Assembly (NCBI RefSeq): GCF_003261055.1 | Contig: NZ_CP030073.1 | Location: 8,370,001 to 8,434,000 of the forward strand | Source: Streptomyces cadmiisoli | GTDB taxonomy: Bacteria; Actinomycetota; Actinomycetes; Streptomycetales; Streptomycetaceae | Length of the DNA: 64,000 nucleotides | Direction: 5' to 3' | Shown: piece after piece, positions 52,092-62,069 of the stretch | How the letters are laid out: each line of letters begins with the position of its first letter | How positions within the stretch are numbered: position 1 is the first letter of the stretch | Made by a program: the position numbers and the translations under genes | Notes under the pieces: model-generated | Database searches by the model: none | What the model saw: only the letters and a program-made list of their open reading frames with translations | What the model was told of the DNA's origin: nothing

Positions 52092-52742
52092 TCACACCGT
52101 CGCAGGGTCGGAGGGCCGCAGCCGGTGCGACAACTGCTCGATCGATACGAGCGTCAGGCCGTGTTCTTCGGCGAAGGCCCGCAATCGGTCGGAACGGGCG
52201 ACGGAGCCGTCGTCCTCACAGATCTCGCTGATCACGCCGACCGGCGAGAGGCCGGCGAGGCGCAGGAGATCGACGGTGGCCTCGGTGTGTCCGCGCCGTT
52301 CGGCGATCCCTCCGGGGCGGGCACGCAGGGGAAACACGTGCCCGGGGCGGACCAGCTGATCCGGCCGGGTGCCGGGATCGGCCAGCGCCCGCGCGGTCAC
52401 CGCGCGGTCGGCCGCGGAGATCCCCGAGCCGACGCCGACCGCGTCCACCGACACGGTGTAGGCCGTCGTCTCGGCCACGTCCATGCCGGGAACGGGCGGG
52501 ACCATCAGAGGCAGCTCCAGCCGGTCCGCGACCTCCGGATCCATGGGCGCGCAGATCAGCCCGCTGGTCCAGCGGACGAAGAAGCCGAGGGCCTCGGCCG
52601 TCGCGAACTCCGCCGCCATCACCAGGTCGCCCTCGTTCTCCCGGTCCTCGTCATCGACCACGATGACCGGCCGCCCGGCCCGCAGATCATCGACGGCGAG
52701 CGCGAGCAGATCCATCGACCGCCGCACCGATACAGACGTCAC
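52092..52742 (-). CDS. ribB: 3,4-dihydroxy-2-butanone 4-phosphate synthase
   Basis: A 216-residue RibB without the GTP cyclohydrolase II half. The acidic metal-binding loop VVDDEDRENEGDLVMAAE, FFVRWTSGLICAPM, DAVGVGSGISAADRAVTARAL (usually TG here in DAxxxTTGIS) and RRGHTEATVDLLRLAG are present. It makes dihydroxybutanone phosphate from ribulose 5-phosphate. The normal riboflavin operon (RibBA fusion, RibH, RibE) is not here, so this is probably a second copy. GTG start with AGGG upstream. Confidence 0.9.
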   Translation of the reverse strand: MTSVSVRRSMDLLALAVDDLRAGRPVIVVDDEDRENEGDLVMAAEFATAEALGFFVRWTSGLICAPMDPEVADRLELPLMVPPVPGMDVAETTAYTVSVDAVGVGSGISAADRAVTARALADPGTRPDQLVRPGHVFPLRARPGGIAERRGHTEATVDLLRLAGLSPVGVISEICEDDGSVARSDRLRAFAEEHGLTLVSIEQLSHRLRPSDPATV

Positions 52743-53004
52743 GGTGCCCTACCCTTCCCTCAAAACGCCCTTTTTGTGACGGCATCGGTTGTCGAACAGA
52801 AAAGCTTGAGAAACCTGTACGCCAATCGATGAGGGTGCGAGAGGAGGGGCGGGGAAACCGTGCCGATTCGCCGGATGGCCGTGCCATGTCGGCCAGTCGA
52901 ACACGCATTCCTGGCATGCGACCGAACAAGGCGGAGCGGCCTTTGGGGAGGTGCTCGGGACGGATGGTGCCGACACGGTTCGGACCGTGCGGGCACCCCT
53001 TCGT

Positions 53005-53460
53005 ATGTCGGAGGAGATTCCGTCCACGCCGGAAAGGCTCCCGGACCGAGACGGGTGTCAGCTCGTCGACGCCTACGCACACCACGCCGACCGCCGCGAA
53101 CCGGCACTGTTCACGGAGGACGCCCACGTCGCCATGTACGAGGGCGATCCCGCCACGACTGCGCCGAGCGCGGAATTCAACGGGTGGGACATCCTCGCGG
53201 AGGCATTCGCGGGGCTCGGGCAGTACATGGCGACAACGCACTTCAACGGGCAGAGTCGCCTGACGCTGGACGGCGACCGTGCCGCCGGCGAGACGTACTG
53301 CCTAGCGCATCATCTGACGGTGCACGACGAGGGACGCACCCTCATGGTGATGGCGTTGCGCTACGTCGATGTGTTCGTCCGAGGGGGGGAGGGCACCTGG
53401 AGGTTCGAGGACCGGGCACTGATCATCGACTGGGTCGACACCCGAGCTTCGCAGTCTTAG
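53005..53460 (+). CDS. SnoaL-like/NTF2-fold protein
   Basis: About 151 residues with the NTF2-like pattern LVDAYAHHADRREPALFTEDAHVAMYEG, GWDILAEAFAGLG and a closing antiparallel sheet (GEGTWRFEDRALIIDW). Such cones act as isomerases, hydroxylases-like helpers or ligand binders. ATG 53005 lacks a ribosome binding site; GTG 52951 is possible. Stands alone, divergent from ribB. Confidence 0.78.
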   Translation: MSEEIPSTPERLPDRDGCQLVDAYAHHADRREPALFTEDAHVAMYEGDPATTAPSAEFNGWDILAEAFAGLGQYMATTHFNGQSRLTLDGDRAAGETYCLAHHLTVHDEGRTLMVMALRYVDVFVRGGEGTWRFEDRALIIDWVDTRASQS

Positions 53461-53727
53461 ACGGACGATCCGACCGGAGTCTCGCAGCGCTCGGAGGCTC
53501 CGGTTCCTTCCGGAACCGCGCGGGCGCCGGCGTGCCCGGCGGTGCCGGAAAACAGGTGATGCACTCGGGGCCGCCGACGAGCACCTCGTCGGCGGCCCGG
53601 TGCGTCTTTCGGTCTACGGTCAACGGGAACGGCGAGGGCAGACCGGCCGGGATCGCGCGGCCGTCCGCAGTCGCGGTCTCGTGCCGTGGTGTCACCCCTC
53701 GATGCGGTGCCTGCCGGGACCGCTGTC

Positions 53728-54260
53728 TCACGCATCGTCGACGTGGCGGAGCGCCGCGTCGGCGGGGATCCAGGGGAATCTGATCCCGGGAAACCGTGCA
53801 GGCCAAGGACCGAACGGGTCGAACGCGAGGACCACCTCGATGAACGGCCGAGGCGGGAGGTAGCCGTGATCGGTGACGTAGTGGCCTATGAGATACGGAG
53901 CTGCAAAGACGGTGCCGGGGCCGCCGGGGACGCGGATCTCACCTGTTCCCGCGCTCGCGCACACGTGTCCCGGCCGGGGGATGTTCCAGGGCAGTGAGTC
54001 CGGCAGCTGTATGGCGCACAGGTCGCACTCGTGGAGCCCCGGCATCGCGTTGACCTGCTGGGCGTCGATGACGGCCAGGAGCTTGTCGGTAAGGTGTGCG
54101 GAGCCTGGCCGCTCGTCCATCGGTGTTCGGCGTCCAGTCAGCCGATGTTGAGGCGTCCGTAGGCAGGCTGGAAGCTGACGAATCTCAGACCGTCGGTGCG
54201 GTCCGTGAATTCGTCGCCCTGGTTCGAGTAGACGTACGGGCTGAGGTCCGCGAAGAACAT
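53728..54260 (-). pseudogene. Decayed conserved gene (DUF7919-like), nonsense plus frameshift
   Basis: The minus strand encodes MFFADLSPYVYSNQGDE...RLNIG (ATG 54260 to TGA 54138), then a second frame with TDKLLAVIDAQQVNAMPGLHECDLC and GEIRVPGGPGTVFAAPYLIGHYVTDHGY to 53728. From memory, intact relatives read DLSPY...RLNVGWLD...H.C..C...GEIRV in one protein. Here the tryptophan codon after Gly is TGA, and the frame shifts before the second half near 54095-54105. Both halves remain well conserved, so decay is recent, or the sequence has errors. Confidence 0.65.
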
Positions 54261-54408
54261 GTGCCCGTCATCTCCCTGCCACGGCGGGTCTGTTGTGCGT
54301 GAGTGAGACCCTGGAAATCTGCCCGCCGCAGACGGTCATCTTGCTGACTTTGTACGTCGGTGACCGGGACGTGTCCGATGCCTGGACGCGGTCCGGCCGG
54401 ACCGGCCG

Positions 54409-54912
54409 TCAGCGGCTGTATCCGCGGATGCGGTAGCGCAGCCCGGATGTGGAGGACTGCCATCCTGTGTCGTCGGTGACCTTCCACGCCGGGTCCAGCG
54501 TCGGAGCGTATGTGTCTCCGGTCGTGTCCGAGTCGACTTCCGTCACCGATAGCGTCGTGGCGTACTCCAGGGCCGCCCGGTAGATCTCTCCGCCGCCGAT
54601 CACCCATGCCGCGGCAGGGGCTGGTTGCTCCGACGGCTCGCCCGCGAGGTCCAGAGCCTCCGCGATCGACCCGGCACGTTCCGCGCCTTCGGCCGACCAT
54701 TGCGGATTGCGCGTCACCACGATGTTGCGCCTGCCGGGCAGCGGTCGGAATCGCGCAGGCAGCGAATCCCACGTCCTGCGCCCCATCACCACCGGATGAC
54801 CGACGGTGATCGCCTTGAAATGTGCCATGTCCTCGGGCAGCCGCCACGGGATCGAGTTGTCCACGCCGATCACGCCATCCAGGGTCTGTGCCCAGATGAG
54901 CCCGACGTTCAT
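54409..54912 (-). CDS. folA: Dihydrofolate reductase
   Basis: A 167-residue [39 protein letters not shown] with the catalytic acid in [15 protein letters not shown] and [14 protein letters not shown]. Reduces dihydrofolate, regenerated from the thymidylate synthase reaction. Its start overlaps the thyA stop by four bases (ATGA), the classic thyA-folA arrangement. Confidence 0.95.
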   Translation of the reverse strand: MNVGLIWAQTLDGVIGVDNSIPWRLPEDMAHFKAITVGHPVVMGRRTWDSLPARFRPLPGRRNIVVTRNPQWSAEGAERAGSIAEALDLAGEPSEQPAPAAAWVIGGGEIYRAALEYATTLSVTEVDSDTTGDTYAPTLDPAWKVTDDTGWQSSTSGLRYRIRGYSR

Positions 54913-55706
54913 ACCGCGACCGGAGCCTTGATGGCCGGGTGGTGCTGGTAGTCGACGACCTCGACATCGGAGTAGGCGTACTCGAAAAGCGAGTCCGCCC
55001 GACGCAGACGCAGACCGGGAAACTCGTAGGGCGTGCGCGAGAGCTGCTTGGTCACCTGCTCGACGTGGTTGTCGTAGATGTGGCAGTCGCCGCCGGTCCA
55101 GATGAAGTCACCCGGCTCGAGGTCGACCTGTTGCGCCACCATGTGCGTGAGCAGCGCGTAGCTGGCGATGTTGAACGGGACGCCGAGGAAAAGGTCCGCG
55201 CTGCGCTGGTAGAGCTGGCAGGAGAGCTTGCCGTCGGCCACGTAGAACTGGAAGAAGGCGTGACATGGCGCGAGGGCCATGTTCGGCAGCTCGGCGACGT
55301 TCCAGGCGGAGACGATCATCCGGCGCGAGTCCGGGTCCTTGCGCAGCGTGTCGAGGACCTCGCTGATCTGGTCGATGTGCCTGCCGTCCGGGGCGGGCCA
55401 GGAACGCCACTGCGCGCCGTACACCGGACCCAGCTCGCCGTGCTCGTCGGCCCACTCGTCCCAGATGGAGACGCCGTGCTCCTGCAGCCAGCCGACGTTC
55501 GAGTCGCCCCTCAGGAACCACAGCAGTTCGTACACGATTGACTTGAGATGCACCTTTTTGGTGGTGACCAGCGGGAACCCCTGCGAGAGGTCGTAGCGTA
55601 GTTGGTGCCCGAACACACTTCGGGTGCCGGTGCCCGTCCGGTCGGCTTTGGCCGTCCCGGAGGTGAGTACCAGCCGCAACAGGTCTTCGTACTGCGTATC
55701 CGCCAC
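54909..55706 (-). CDS. thyA: Thymidylate synthase
   Basis: A 265-residue ThyA with catalytic Cys in [15 protein letters not shown], phosphate arginine in [46 protein letters not shown] and the closing [13 protein letters not shown]. It is the folate-dependent classical type. GTG 55706 gives the normal length. Many Streptomyces use ThyX instead or in addition, so this copy may be one of two. Confidence 0.95.
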   Translation of the reverse strand: MADTQYEDLLRLVLTSGTAKADRTGTGTRSVFGHQLRYDLSQGFPLVTTKKVHLKSIVYELLWFLRGDSNVGWLQEHGVSIWDEWADEHGELGPVYGAQWRSWPAPDGRHIDQISEVLDTLRKDPDSRRMIVSAWNVAELPNMALAPCHAFFQFYVADGKLSCQLYQRSADLFLGVPFNIASYALLTHMVAQQVDLEPGDFIWTGGDCHIYDNHVEQVTKQLSRTPYEFPGLRLRRADSLFEYAYSDVEVVDYQHHPAIKAPVAV

Positions 55707-55976
55707 AACTCGAGAGTCTACTGGCCGCCGACCTGGCGTGATCGACTGGCATGCCTCCCCGCAGGTCGGGCACTGGTGTGCGACTCGGTTCGGGTGGCGA
55801 GCCGCGAGCCCGTGGTCGAGGACTGCAGTGCGACGGCGTCGACGCCCGGGTGGGCGCGCTGCTTCAGGAAACGGGCGCAGGCGTATGGGCCGGTGCCACG
55901 GCGCGGTGCCCGGCTCCTGTGATCCCTTGGGCGATACCCCTGGCGGAGGCTGATCCATCCCTATCAGACTCACCCC

Positions 55977-56600
55977 ATGGACCCAGGACTCGCGGGACTT
56001 CTCGGCGGCCTGCTCGGCGCTGCGGTGGGCGCGCTCGGCGCCACGGCATCAGCGTGGATCACCGGAAGGAAGGCCGAGAGACAGGCTGAGATGCAGTCCG
56101 CCGCCCTGATGGGTCAGGCGCGTCTCCAGATCGAGGCCGACCGGGCGGCCGCGCTCAGGGAATCACGCAAAGCGGCCTACGTGGCCTATTCCGAGGGCTG
56201 GAACCTGGTGTATGCCACGCTCAGCGAGGCAGCGATCAAACTCGGAGGCATCGCACCGAGCGATCCGCCCGAAGAACGCGAGGAGCGCCGGCAGGCCGCC
56301 CGCCGCCTGTGGCATGAGGCACGTACTCTCCACCGGTCCCTCGACCGGTTGATGAGCGCCGTCTATGTGGAGGGGCCCCACCGCATGGCGCAGGCGGCCG
56401 GAGCGGCAAGTGGCGCGCTCAGCCCGTACTTCGGCGCTGTGATGGACTGGCTGCACGCGATCGACAAGGAAGCAGAGACCCCACAGCACTCCTCGACGGC
56501 GGGCGATACCGGTGGCGACGCGTACGGGGAGCATCTGAGGTTCCTCTACGCCTCGTCGGACGCCGTTGTGTCGGAGGGCCCGGGCATGGCGGATCGGTGA
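55977..56600 (+). CDS. Hypothetical membrane-anchored coiled-coil protein
   Basis: A 207-residue protein: an N-terminal Gly/Ala-rich membrane helix ([24 protein letters not shown]) followed by a charged helix ([38 protein letters not shown]) and a helical bundle. The helix-plus-coil layout is common in Streptomyces proteins of unknown function. Divergent from thyA with 270 bases between. Confidence 0.7.
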   Translation: MDPGLAGLLGGLLGAAVGALGATASAWITGRKAERQAEMQSAALMGQARLQIEADRAAALRESRKAAYVAYSEGWNLVYATLSEAAIKLGGIAPSDPPEEREERRQAARRLWHEARTLHRSLDRLMSAVYVEGPHRMAQAAGAASGALSPYFGAVMDWLHAIDKEAETPQHSSTAGDTGGDAYGEHLRFLYASSDAVVSEGPGMADR

Positions 56601-56773
56601 CGTGCTTCCCGAGGTGAGAGCTGTGCGAGGCGGGGAGGTGGTCAGGCCGAGGGGGATCGCGCAGAACTCATCCGTGAACCCGCCACGGTTGCGGGACACG
56701 CCCGCTGGTCACCGCGACCATCAGCGTCCGTCCACGTGCCCCCGGCCGTCGGCGTCTCTCGGACCTGGCGTAT

Positions 56774-56789
56774 AGGTGACATGTCACCT
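56774..56789. promoter_or_regulatory. 16-bp perfect palindrome upstream of the subtilase
   Basis: AGGTGACATGTCACCT is perfectly symmetrical, 55 bases before the subtilase start and next to a TATAGG that could be a -10 box. It probably binds a dimeric regulator; none is adjacent. Nothing else is seen in 56601-56844. Confidence 0.65.
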
Positions 56790-56844
56790 GTTGGACAGCG
56801 GAAAGTACTGACCTGAACTGTCCATGGCGCCACGCTGTCACTCC

Positions 56845-59800
56845 ATGAGACAGATGAACAACAGGCGGATGCCGAGGGTCCACAGACCACGTCCGCAGTA
56901 TGTGGCGACCGCCGCACTCGTAGCGCTGTTGGCTGGTCTGACCGCCACTCCTGGTGTCGCTCAGGACTCCGACCGGGGCTCCGAGCAGACCGCGTCGGCG
57001 GCCCGGGGCGAGACGGTTGGATCATCCGGAGTCACCCGGCATCAGGTCACCCTGATCACAGGAGACCGCGTCACCTTGGAGAAGGGCCCGTCGGGGCGGC
57101 AGAGCGTCTTGGTGCAGCCGGCCGAAGGTCGCGAGCACATCACCTTCATCAAGCGCCAGGACGGCCGCGACTGGACGGTCATACCCGCCGACGCGCTCCC
57201 GCTGCTGGCGGCGGACCGCATGGACAGGGCCCTGTTCAATGTCTCGGCTCTGGTCAAGGAGAAGTACGCGGGGCGGTCGAGCCTGCCGCTGATCGTCGAG
57301 TACAGGGGTGCGGCCGACACCGCCGAGCGTCGGCTCGCCACGGCGGGAGCCTCCAAGGTCCGCACCATTCCCGGTACCTCCTTCGCGGCCGTCAGCGAAC
57401 ACCGCGACGACGCAGCGGAGTTCTGGAACAGCATCGCCCCCGGCGAGGCGGGTGCCAGATCCTTCGGTGCCGGTGTCCAGCGCGTCTGGCTCGACGGCCG
57501 TGCCAAGGCCCAGCTCGACAGGACGGTGGCGCGTATCGGCGCACCCCAGGCCTGGGAGATGGGCTACAAGGGCGACGGGGTGAAGGTCGCGGTGCTCGAC
57601 ACCGGCTACGACCCCAACCACCCGGACCTCAAGGGCCTCGTCTCCGGTGCGGCCAACTTCACCACCGAGGAGAACACCGACGACGTGGCGGGTCACGGTA
57701 CCCATGTGACCTCGATCGTCGCGGGTTCCGGCGCTGCTTCCGGCGGTAAGTACAAGGGTGTGGCGCCCGGTGCGGACATCCTGTCGGGCAAGGTGTGCAC
57801 CGCCGACGGCAACTGCACGTTCTCCGACATCATCGAGGGTCTGGCCTGGTCGGCCGAGCAAGGCGCCAAGGTGGTCAACCTCAGCCTGGGTGACGAGGAC
57901 ACCCCGGAGACCAACGCCGTCGAGGCCATGGTCGAGACCGTCACCCGTGAGCACGGTGTCCTGGTCGTCGCCGCGGCCGGAAACAACGGCCCGGGCAAGG
58001 TCCTTTCACCCGCCTCCGTCCAGGGGGCCCTCGCCGTCGGCGCGAGTCAGATCAACGACGAACTCGCCGCGTTCAGCGCGATCGGCCCGCGGGTGGGCGA
58101 CTTCGGCCTCAAGCCGGACCTCGTGGCACCCGGTGTCGGCGTGGTCGCGGCCAGGGCGGGCGGCACCACCGCCGAGGACGGCTACGTCGGCATGGCAGGG
58201 ACGTCGATGGCCACGCCGCACGCGGCCGGCGCTGCCGCCATCGTGTTCCAGCAGCACCCCGACTGGACCCCGGAGCAGGTCAAGCGGCAGCTGATGCACT
58301 CGGCGACGGGCGGCTTCGAGCGCGGCGCCTTCTTCCAGGGCGCCGGACGCGTCGACGTCGCGCGGGCTGTCGCCCAGCAGGTCACCGCCGAGCCCACCGG
58401 ATTGGCCTTCGGGCAGATCCGCTGGACCGACAGCGGCCGGCCGCCGATGGACAAGACGATCACCTATCGCAACCCGAGCGACGAGCCCGTCACCCTCGAC
58501 CTCGCGCTCAACATGTCGTATCACGCGGGCAAGCCCGCACCGGAGGGCCTGTTCCGCCTCGGCGCCGACAAGATCACCGTGCCCGCGCACGGCTCGGCGG
58601 ACGTCACCCTCACCGCCGCCCCGGAAGCCACCACGGTCTACGCCGCCTTCAGCGGCGTGGTCATCGCGTCCACCTCGGACAAGAACGTCTCGGTGCGCAC
58701 TCCGGTCGGCATGGAAGTCGAGCAGCCGTCCTACGACCTTCGCCTCGACCTCAAGGGACGCTCCGGCGCGGCTCCCGGCTCCTCGTACCTGACGGTCCGC
58801 CCCACCGCCGGAGGCCCCGTCCGCACCGTCGAACTGGCCGGCGAGGGCACCGCCGTGCTGCGGATTCCGCGCGGCACCCACACCCTGCGCGGCTTCTTCT
58901 TCGACCCCCGTGCGGACGACCCGTCGCGGACGGAACGCATCGTAGTCGGCGAACCCGAGGTCAAGATGACCTCCGACCGGGATCTCACCATCGACGCCCG
59001 GAAGGCGAAGCCCATCGTGGTATCGGCGCCGCGCTCGTCGGCCCGGATCATGTCTGCGCAGGTCGGCACCGTGGACGTCGGCGGCGACGTGCTCTCCCTG
59101 GAGGTGGGTGAGGCCGCCGGAAGCACACAGATGAAGGACGTGTACGCGATTCCGAGCCAGCAGAGGTCGGACTCGGAGTTCCGGTACGTCCTGAGCACGG
59201 TGTGGGGTGAGCCCACGGCCATCGCCGGTGCCGCCAAGTCGCCGTACATGTACCACCTGACCCGCCCGGTCCGCGGAGGCATTCCCGCCGACCCCGGTTA
59301 CCGCCCGCGTCAGTCCGAGCTGGCCACGGTCGACAGCACGTTCGCAACCACCGCACCGGGATCCACCGCCAACCGCACGGTCAGCACCCTGGTCGGGGGA
59401 GCGCCGTGGGACGCCCACGTGATCCGGGACTTCTCGGTCCCGGCCAAGCGGGTCGACTACTTCTCGGTCGCCGACGGTCTGCGCTGGCAGCCCGCCTTCG
59501 ACCAGCTCCCGGACTTCGGCTCGCCCAGCGACAGGTTCGGTCAGCTGTTCATCGGCGCAACGCGCAGCTACAAGGCGAACCGCACGGTCGAGGAGCACTG
59601 GAACAGCGGAGTCCAGGCCATCGGGCACGTGCCGAACATGAACAACAACTTCCGCGACGGCGACTCGATGAACGTGTCCCTCCAGTTCGCCGCCAACGGG
59701 AACATCGACGAAGTCGCCGACAGTTCGACCGCCTGGCCCCAGGCGGAGCTGCGGCGCAACGGGCAAGTGGTCTCCGACCACATCTACCAGATGGACCTCC

Positions 59801-60258
59801 CTGCCGACACCGTTCCGGCGGACTACCGTCTGACCATCGCGCTCGACCGTGACCCCGCACGCAGCAGTGTTTCCACGAGCGTCCAGGGCGAGTGGCGGTT
59901 CCAGTCGCAGACCACGAAGACGCGACAGGCGCTGCCGCTGTACGCGGTGCGCATGTCTCCGGAACTCGACGAGTGGAACCGCACCAAGGCCGGACGTACC
60001 TTTGACATTCCGGCCCTGATCGAGCGTGGGACCGGCGCTCCCGAGTCGGCGATCCGCACCTTCACCGCCGAGGTCTCCTACGACGAGGGCAAGACCTGGC
60101 ACCCCGCCAAGGTGAAGGGCTCCGGCACGGAGCGCACCGTGACCGTGAACCACCCGCACCGACCGTCCGGCGGTTCGGTCTCGCTGCGCACCTACGTCAA
60201 GGACGCCGCGGGCAACTCCTTCAAGCAGACCGTGATCAAGGCATACCTCCTCAAGTAG
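56845..60258 (+). CDS. Large secreted subtilase (S8 peptidase)
   Basis: About 1137 residues. Signal peptide near YVATAALVALLAGLTATPGVA, then a propeptide region (HQVTLITGDRV) and an S8 catalytic domain with Asp252 (VLDTGYDP), His284 (GHGTHV), oxyanion Asn in AAAGNNGPG and Ser454 (GTSMATPHAAG). The C-terminal 600 residues are beta-rich, with a Fn3-like segment and an ending that resembles immunoglobulin-like domains. Streptomyces secrete many such proteases. Start is uncertain among ATG 56845, 56854 and 56869; none has a good ribosome binding site. Confidence 0.9.
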   Translation: MRQMNNRRMPRVHRPRPQYVATAALVALLAGLTATPGVAQDSDRGSEQTASAARGETVGSSGVTRHQVTLITGDRVTLEKGPSGRQSVLVQPAEGREHITFIKRQDGRDWTVIPADALPLLAADRMDRALFNVSALVKEKYAGRSSLPLIVEYRGAADTAERRLATAGASKVRTIPGTSFAAVSEHRDDAAEFWNSIAPGEAGARSFGAGVQRVWLDGRAKAQLDRTVARIGAPQAWEMGYKGDGVKVAVLDTGYDPNHPDLKGLVSGAANFTTEENTDDVAGHGTHVTSIVAGSGAASGGKYKGVAPGADILSGKVCTADGNCTFSDIIEGLAWSAEQGAKVVNLSLGDEDTPETNAVEAMVETVTREHGVLVVAAAGNNGPGKVLSPASVQGALAVGASQINDELAAFSAIGPRVGDFGLKPDLVAPGVGVVAARAGGTTAEDGYVGMAGTSMATPHAAGAAAIVFQQHPDWTPEQVKRQLMHSATGGFERGAFFQGAGRVDVARAVAQQVTAEPTGLAFGQIRWTDSGRPPMDKTITYRNPSDEPVTLDLALNMSYHAGKPAPEGLFRLGADKITVPAHGSADVTLTAAPEATTVYAAFSGVVIASTSDKNVSVRTPVGMEVEQPSYDLRLDLKGRSGAAPGSSYLTVRPTAGGPVRTVELAGEGTAVLRIPRGTHTLRGFFFDPRADDPSRTERIVVGEPEVKMTSDRDLTIDARKAKPIVVSAPRSSARIMSAQVGTVDVGGDVLSLEVGEAAGSTQMKDVYAIPSQQRSDSEFRYVLSTVWGEPTAIAGAAKSPYMYHLTRPVRGGIPADPGYRPRQSELATVDSTFATTAPGSTANRTVSTLVGGAPWDAHVIRDFSVPAKRVDYFSVADGLRWQPAFDQLPDFGSPSDRFGQLFIGATRSYKANRTVEEHWNSGVQAIGHVPNMNNNFRDGDSMNVSLQFAANGNIDEVADSSTAWPQAELRRNGQVVSDHIYQMDLPADTVPADYRLTIALDRDPARSSVSTSVQGEWRFQSQTTKTRQALPLYAVRMSPELDEWNRTKAGRTFDIPALIERGTGAPESAIRTFTAEVSYDEGKTWHPAKVKGSGTERTVTVNHPHRPSGGSVSLRTYVKDAAGNSFKQTVIKAYLLK

Positions 60259-60275
60259 CCGCCATGAGCATCGCA

Positions 60276-60304
60276 GGGCCCGCCGCACTCCATGCGGCGG
60301 GCCC
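60276..60304 (+). terminator. Terminator after the subtilase
   Basis: GGGCCCGCCGC and GCGGCGGGCCC form an 11-bp perfect stem with a 7-base loop, 18 bases past the stop codon. The remaining stretch to 60609 shows no gene. Confidence 0.85.
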
Positions 60305-60609
60305 CTGGTGCTGTAGGCACCGACCGGCCACAGGCGCGGGCCGCACCGTTCGCTTCCGGCGCCGAAATGTGGAGATGCGCGATACGTCATCAATACGGCG
60401 TCGAAGCGCTGCCTGGTGCGGTGCGCCGGCGCTCTTCGACGACGCGAGTCGAGGATGCCTGATGCCCCGTTGGGGCTCCACCGGCCTCCCGATGAAACTC
60501 CCGGCGAGGCGATCGGTTGGCGTACGGTCACCGATGTGGTGCCGTCAGAGCCGGGCTCGCCCGTTCACGCCCACCGCACCGATCCCACCCGAACCCTGGA
60601 GGCATCCAA

Positions 60610-60966
60610 GTGACGGACTGTGTCTTCTGCGAGATCGTCGCCGGGAGAGCCCCGGCCAATGTTGTCAAGGAGTGGGAAGACGCTCTCGCCATCGTTCCGA
60701 TCCGTCCCGTCGTCCAGGGACACACACTCGTCATTCCCAAGCGGCATGTCACCGACTTCGGAGAAGACCCGGACGTATCGGCCTCGACGATGCGACGCGC
60801 GGCGGAACTGGTGGTGGGCGAGCAACCGATGAACCTCATCACCTCACGCGGACGTGAAGCCACGCAGTCGGTGTTCCACCTCCACCTGCATCTCGTCCCA
60901 CGAGCAGCAAACGATGGCCTCGCCCTGCCCTGGTCCGGCGGACACGGCAAGCAGAGGGCGGAGTGA
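60610..60966 (+). CDS. HIT-family hydrolase
   Basis: A 118-residue HIT protein with GGAGG eight bases before GTG 60610. It starts CVFCEIVAGRAPANVV (CxxC zinc or structural motif) and carries the histidine triad in SVFHLHLHLVPR. Family members hydrolyse or transfer nucleotides from phosphoramidates and adenylated compounds. The segment HTLVIPKRHVTDF is typical. Single gene. Confidence 0.92.
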   Translation: MTDCVFCEIVAGRAPANVVKEWEDALAIVPIRPVVQGHTLVIPKRHVTDFGEDPDVSASTMRRAAELVVGEQPMNLITSRGREATQSVFHLHLHLVPRAANDGLALPWSGGHGKQRAE

Positions 60967-60983
60967 CCCCGGCGACGATGGTT

Positions 60984-61005
60984 GGCGTGGTCGGCCGGCC
61001 ACGCC
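60984..61005 (+). terminator. Possible terminator after the HIT gene
   Basis: GGCGTGG and CCACGCC form a 7-bp stem with an 8-base loop that is itself a palindrome (CGGCCG within). The rest of 60967-61289 shows no supported gene. Confidence 0.5.
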
Positions 61006-61289
61006 CAGCAGTGCAAGGCATCGTCTCGGGCAGACGCAGGAGCAGAAGCCGCGCTGCTTCGCTCGGGTTTCCGACAGCCGGTGGAATGGGCCAACGGTGC
61101 TGCAGAGCCGAAGGCGCACCGCCCATCGACGCTCAGAGGTGCACGACATCGGGCCATCACAACGCACATGCCGAGACAGGCAAGCCTCGCACGCAGGCCC
61201 CCGGGTGCCTGTAGCGCGCCACCGGACGGCTGTTGCCGAAGTGGTGCGACCGGGTAGCCGACGGCCGGCAGCACCGATAGCGTAACCGC

Positions 61290-62069
61290 GTGGACCAGGA
61301 TGAACGGTTGCTTCACGCCTCGTCGTTCGGCGCAGCGGCGGTCACCTACGCCGAGCACCGCCCGGACTACGCGCAGGCCGCGGTGCGCTGGGCGCTCGAC
61401 CCCGCGCCTGGCCCGCGCGTACTCGACCTCGGTGCCGGAACCGGCAAGCTGACCGCAACACTCGTCGCGCTGGGTGCCGAAGTCATCGCGGTAGAGCCCG
61501 ACCCGGCGATGCTGGCCGAACTGCACCGCTGGCTGCCGGATGTCCGTGCGCTGTCGGGTAGTGCCGAGGCCATTCCGCTGCCGGACGGGTCAGTGGATGC
61601 CGTGCTGGCCGGCAACGCCATGCACTGGTTCGACATGGCCGTCGCGGGACCCGAGATCGCCAGGGTCCTCGCGCCCGACGGCATCCTGGCCGGTCTGTGG
61701 AACGTCATGGACGACGGGGTCGAGTGGGTCTCCGGGCTTGCTCGCGTCAGCGGCAGCGCTGTCATCGGCCCGCGTGACACGCCCGCCAGTTGGCGCGTGG
61801 AGACGGCTGAGGCACACCTTCCGAAGACTGGCGAGGCCGCTCGGTTCGGCTTGCCGGAGCAGGTCGAGTTCCCGCACGGGCAGCGGCGCACCGCCGACTC
61901 CCTGGTCGCCACCCTCGCGACGCGCGCGGGAGTGCTGGTCATGCCGGAACACGAACAGGAGGCAACGCTGGGCCGGATCCGCGCATTCCTCGCGAGCGGA
62001 CCGGAGACCGGCCACGGAGAGTTCACTCTCCCGCTGTTGACTGCCGTGCTGCGCGTCCGGCGGCTGTGA
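61290..62069 (+). CDS. Class I SAM-dependent methyltransferase
   Basis: A 259-residue methyltransferase: motif I VLDLGAGTGKLTATL, motif post-I VIAVEPDPAML, LSGSAEAIPLPDGSVDAVLAGNAMHWFD and motif III RVLAPDGILAGLWN, all typical of Methyltransf_11 proteins. Substrate unknown. GTG start without a strong ribosome binding site. Single gene. Confidence 0.88.
   Translation: MDQDERLLHASSFGAAAVTYAEHRPDYAQAAVRWALDPAPGPRVLDLGAGTGKLTATLVALGAEVIAVEPDPAMLAELHRWLPDVRALSGSAEAIPLPDGSVDAVLAGNAMHWFDMAVAGPEIARVLAPDGILAGLWNVMDDGVEWVSGLARVSGSAVIGPRDTPASWRVETAEAHLPKTGEAARFGLPEQVEFPHGQRRTADSLVATLATRAGVLVMPEHEQEATLGRIRAFLASGPETGHGEFTLPLLTAVLRVRRL

Noticed and set aside
52743..53004. FMN riboswitch upstream of ribB
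   Set aside because: The conserved RFN segments are not seen on the minus strand in this leader.
58006..60531. 841-codon open frame antisense to the subtilase
   Set aside because: A shadow of high-GC coding; it has no domain and overlaps a gene with an intact catalytic triad.
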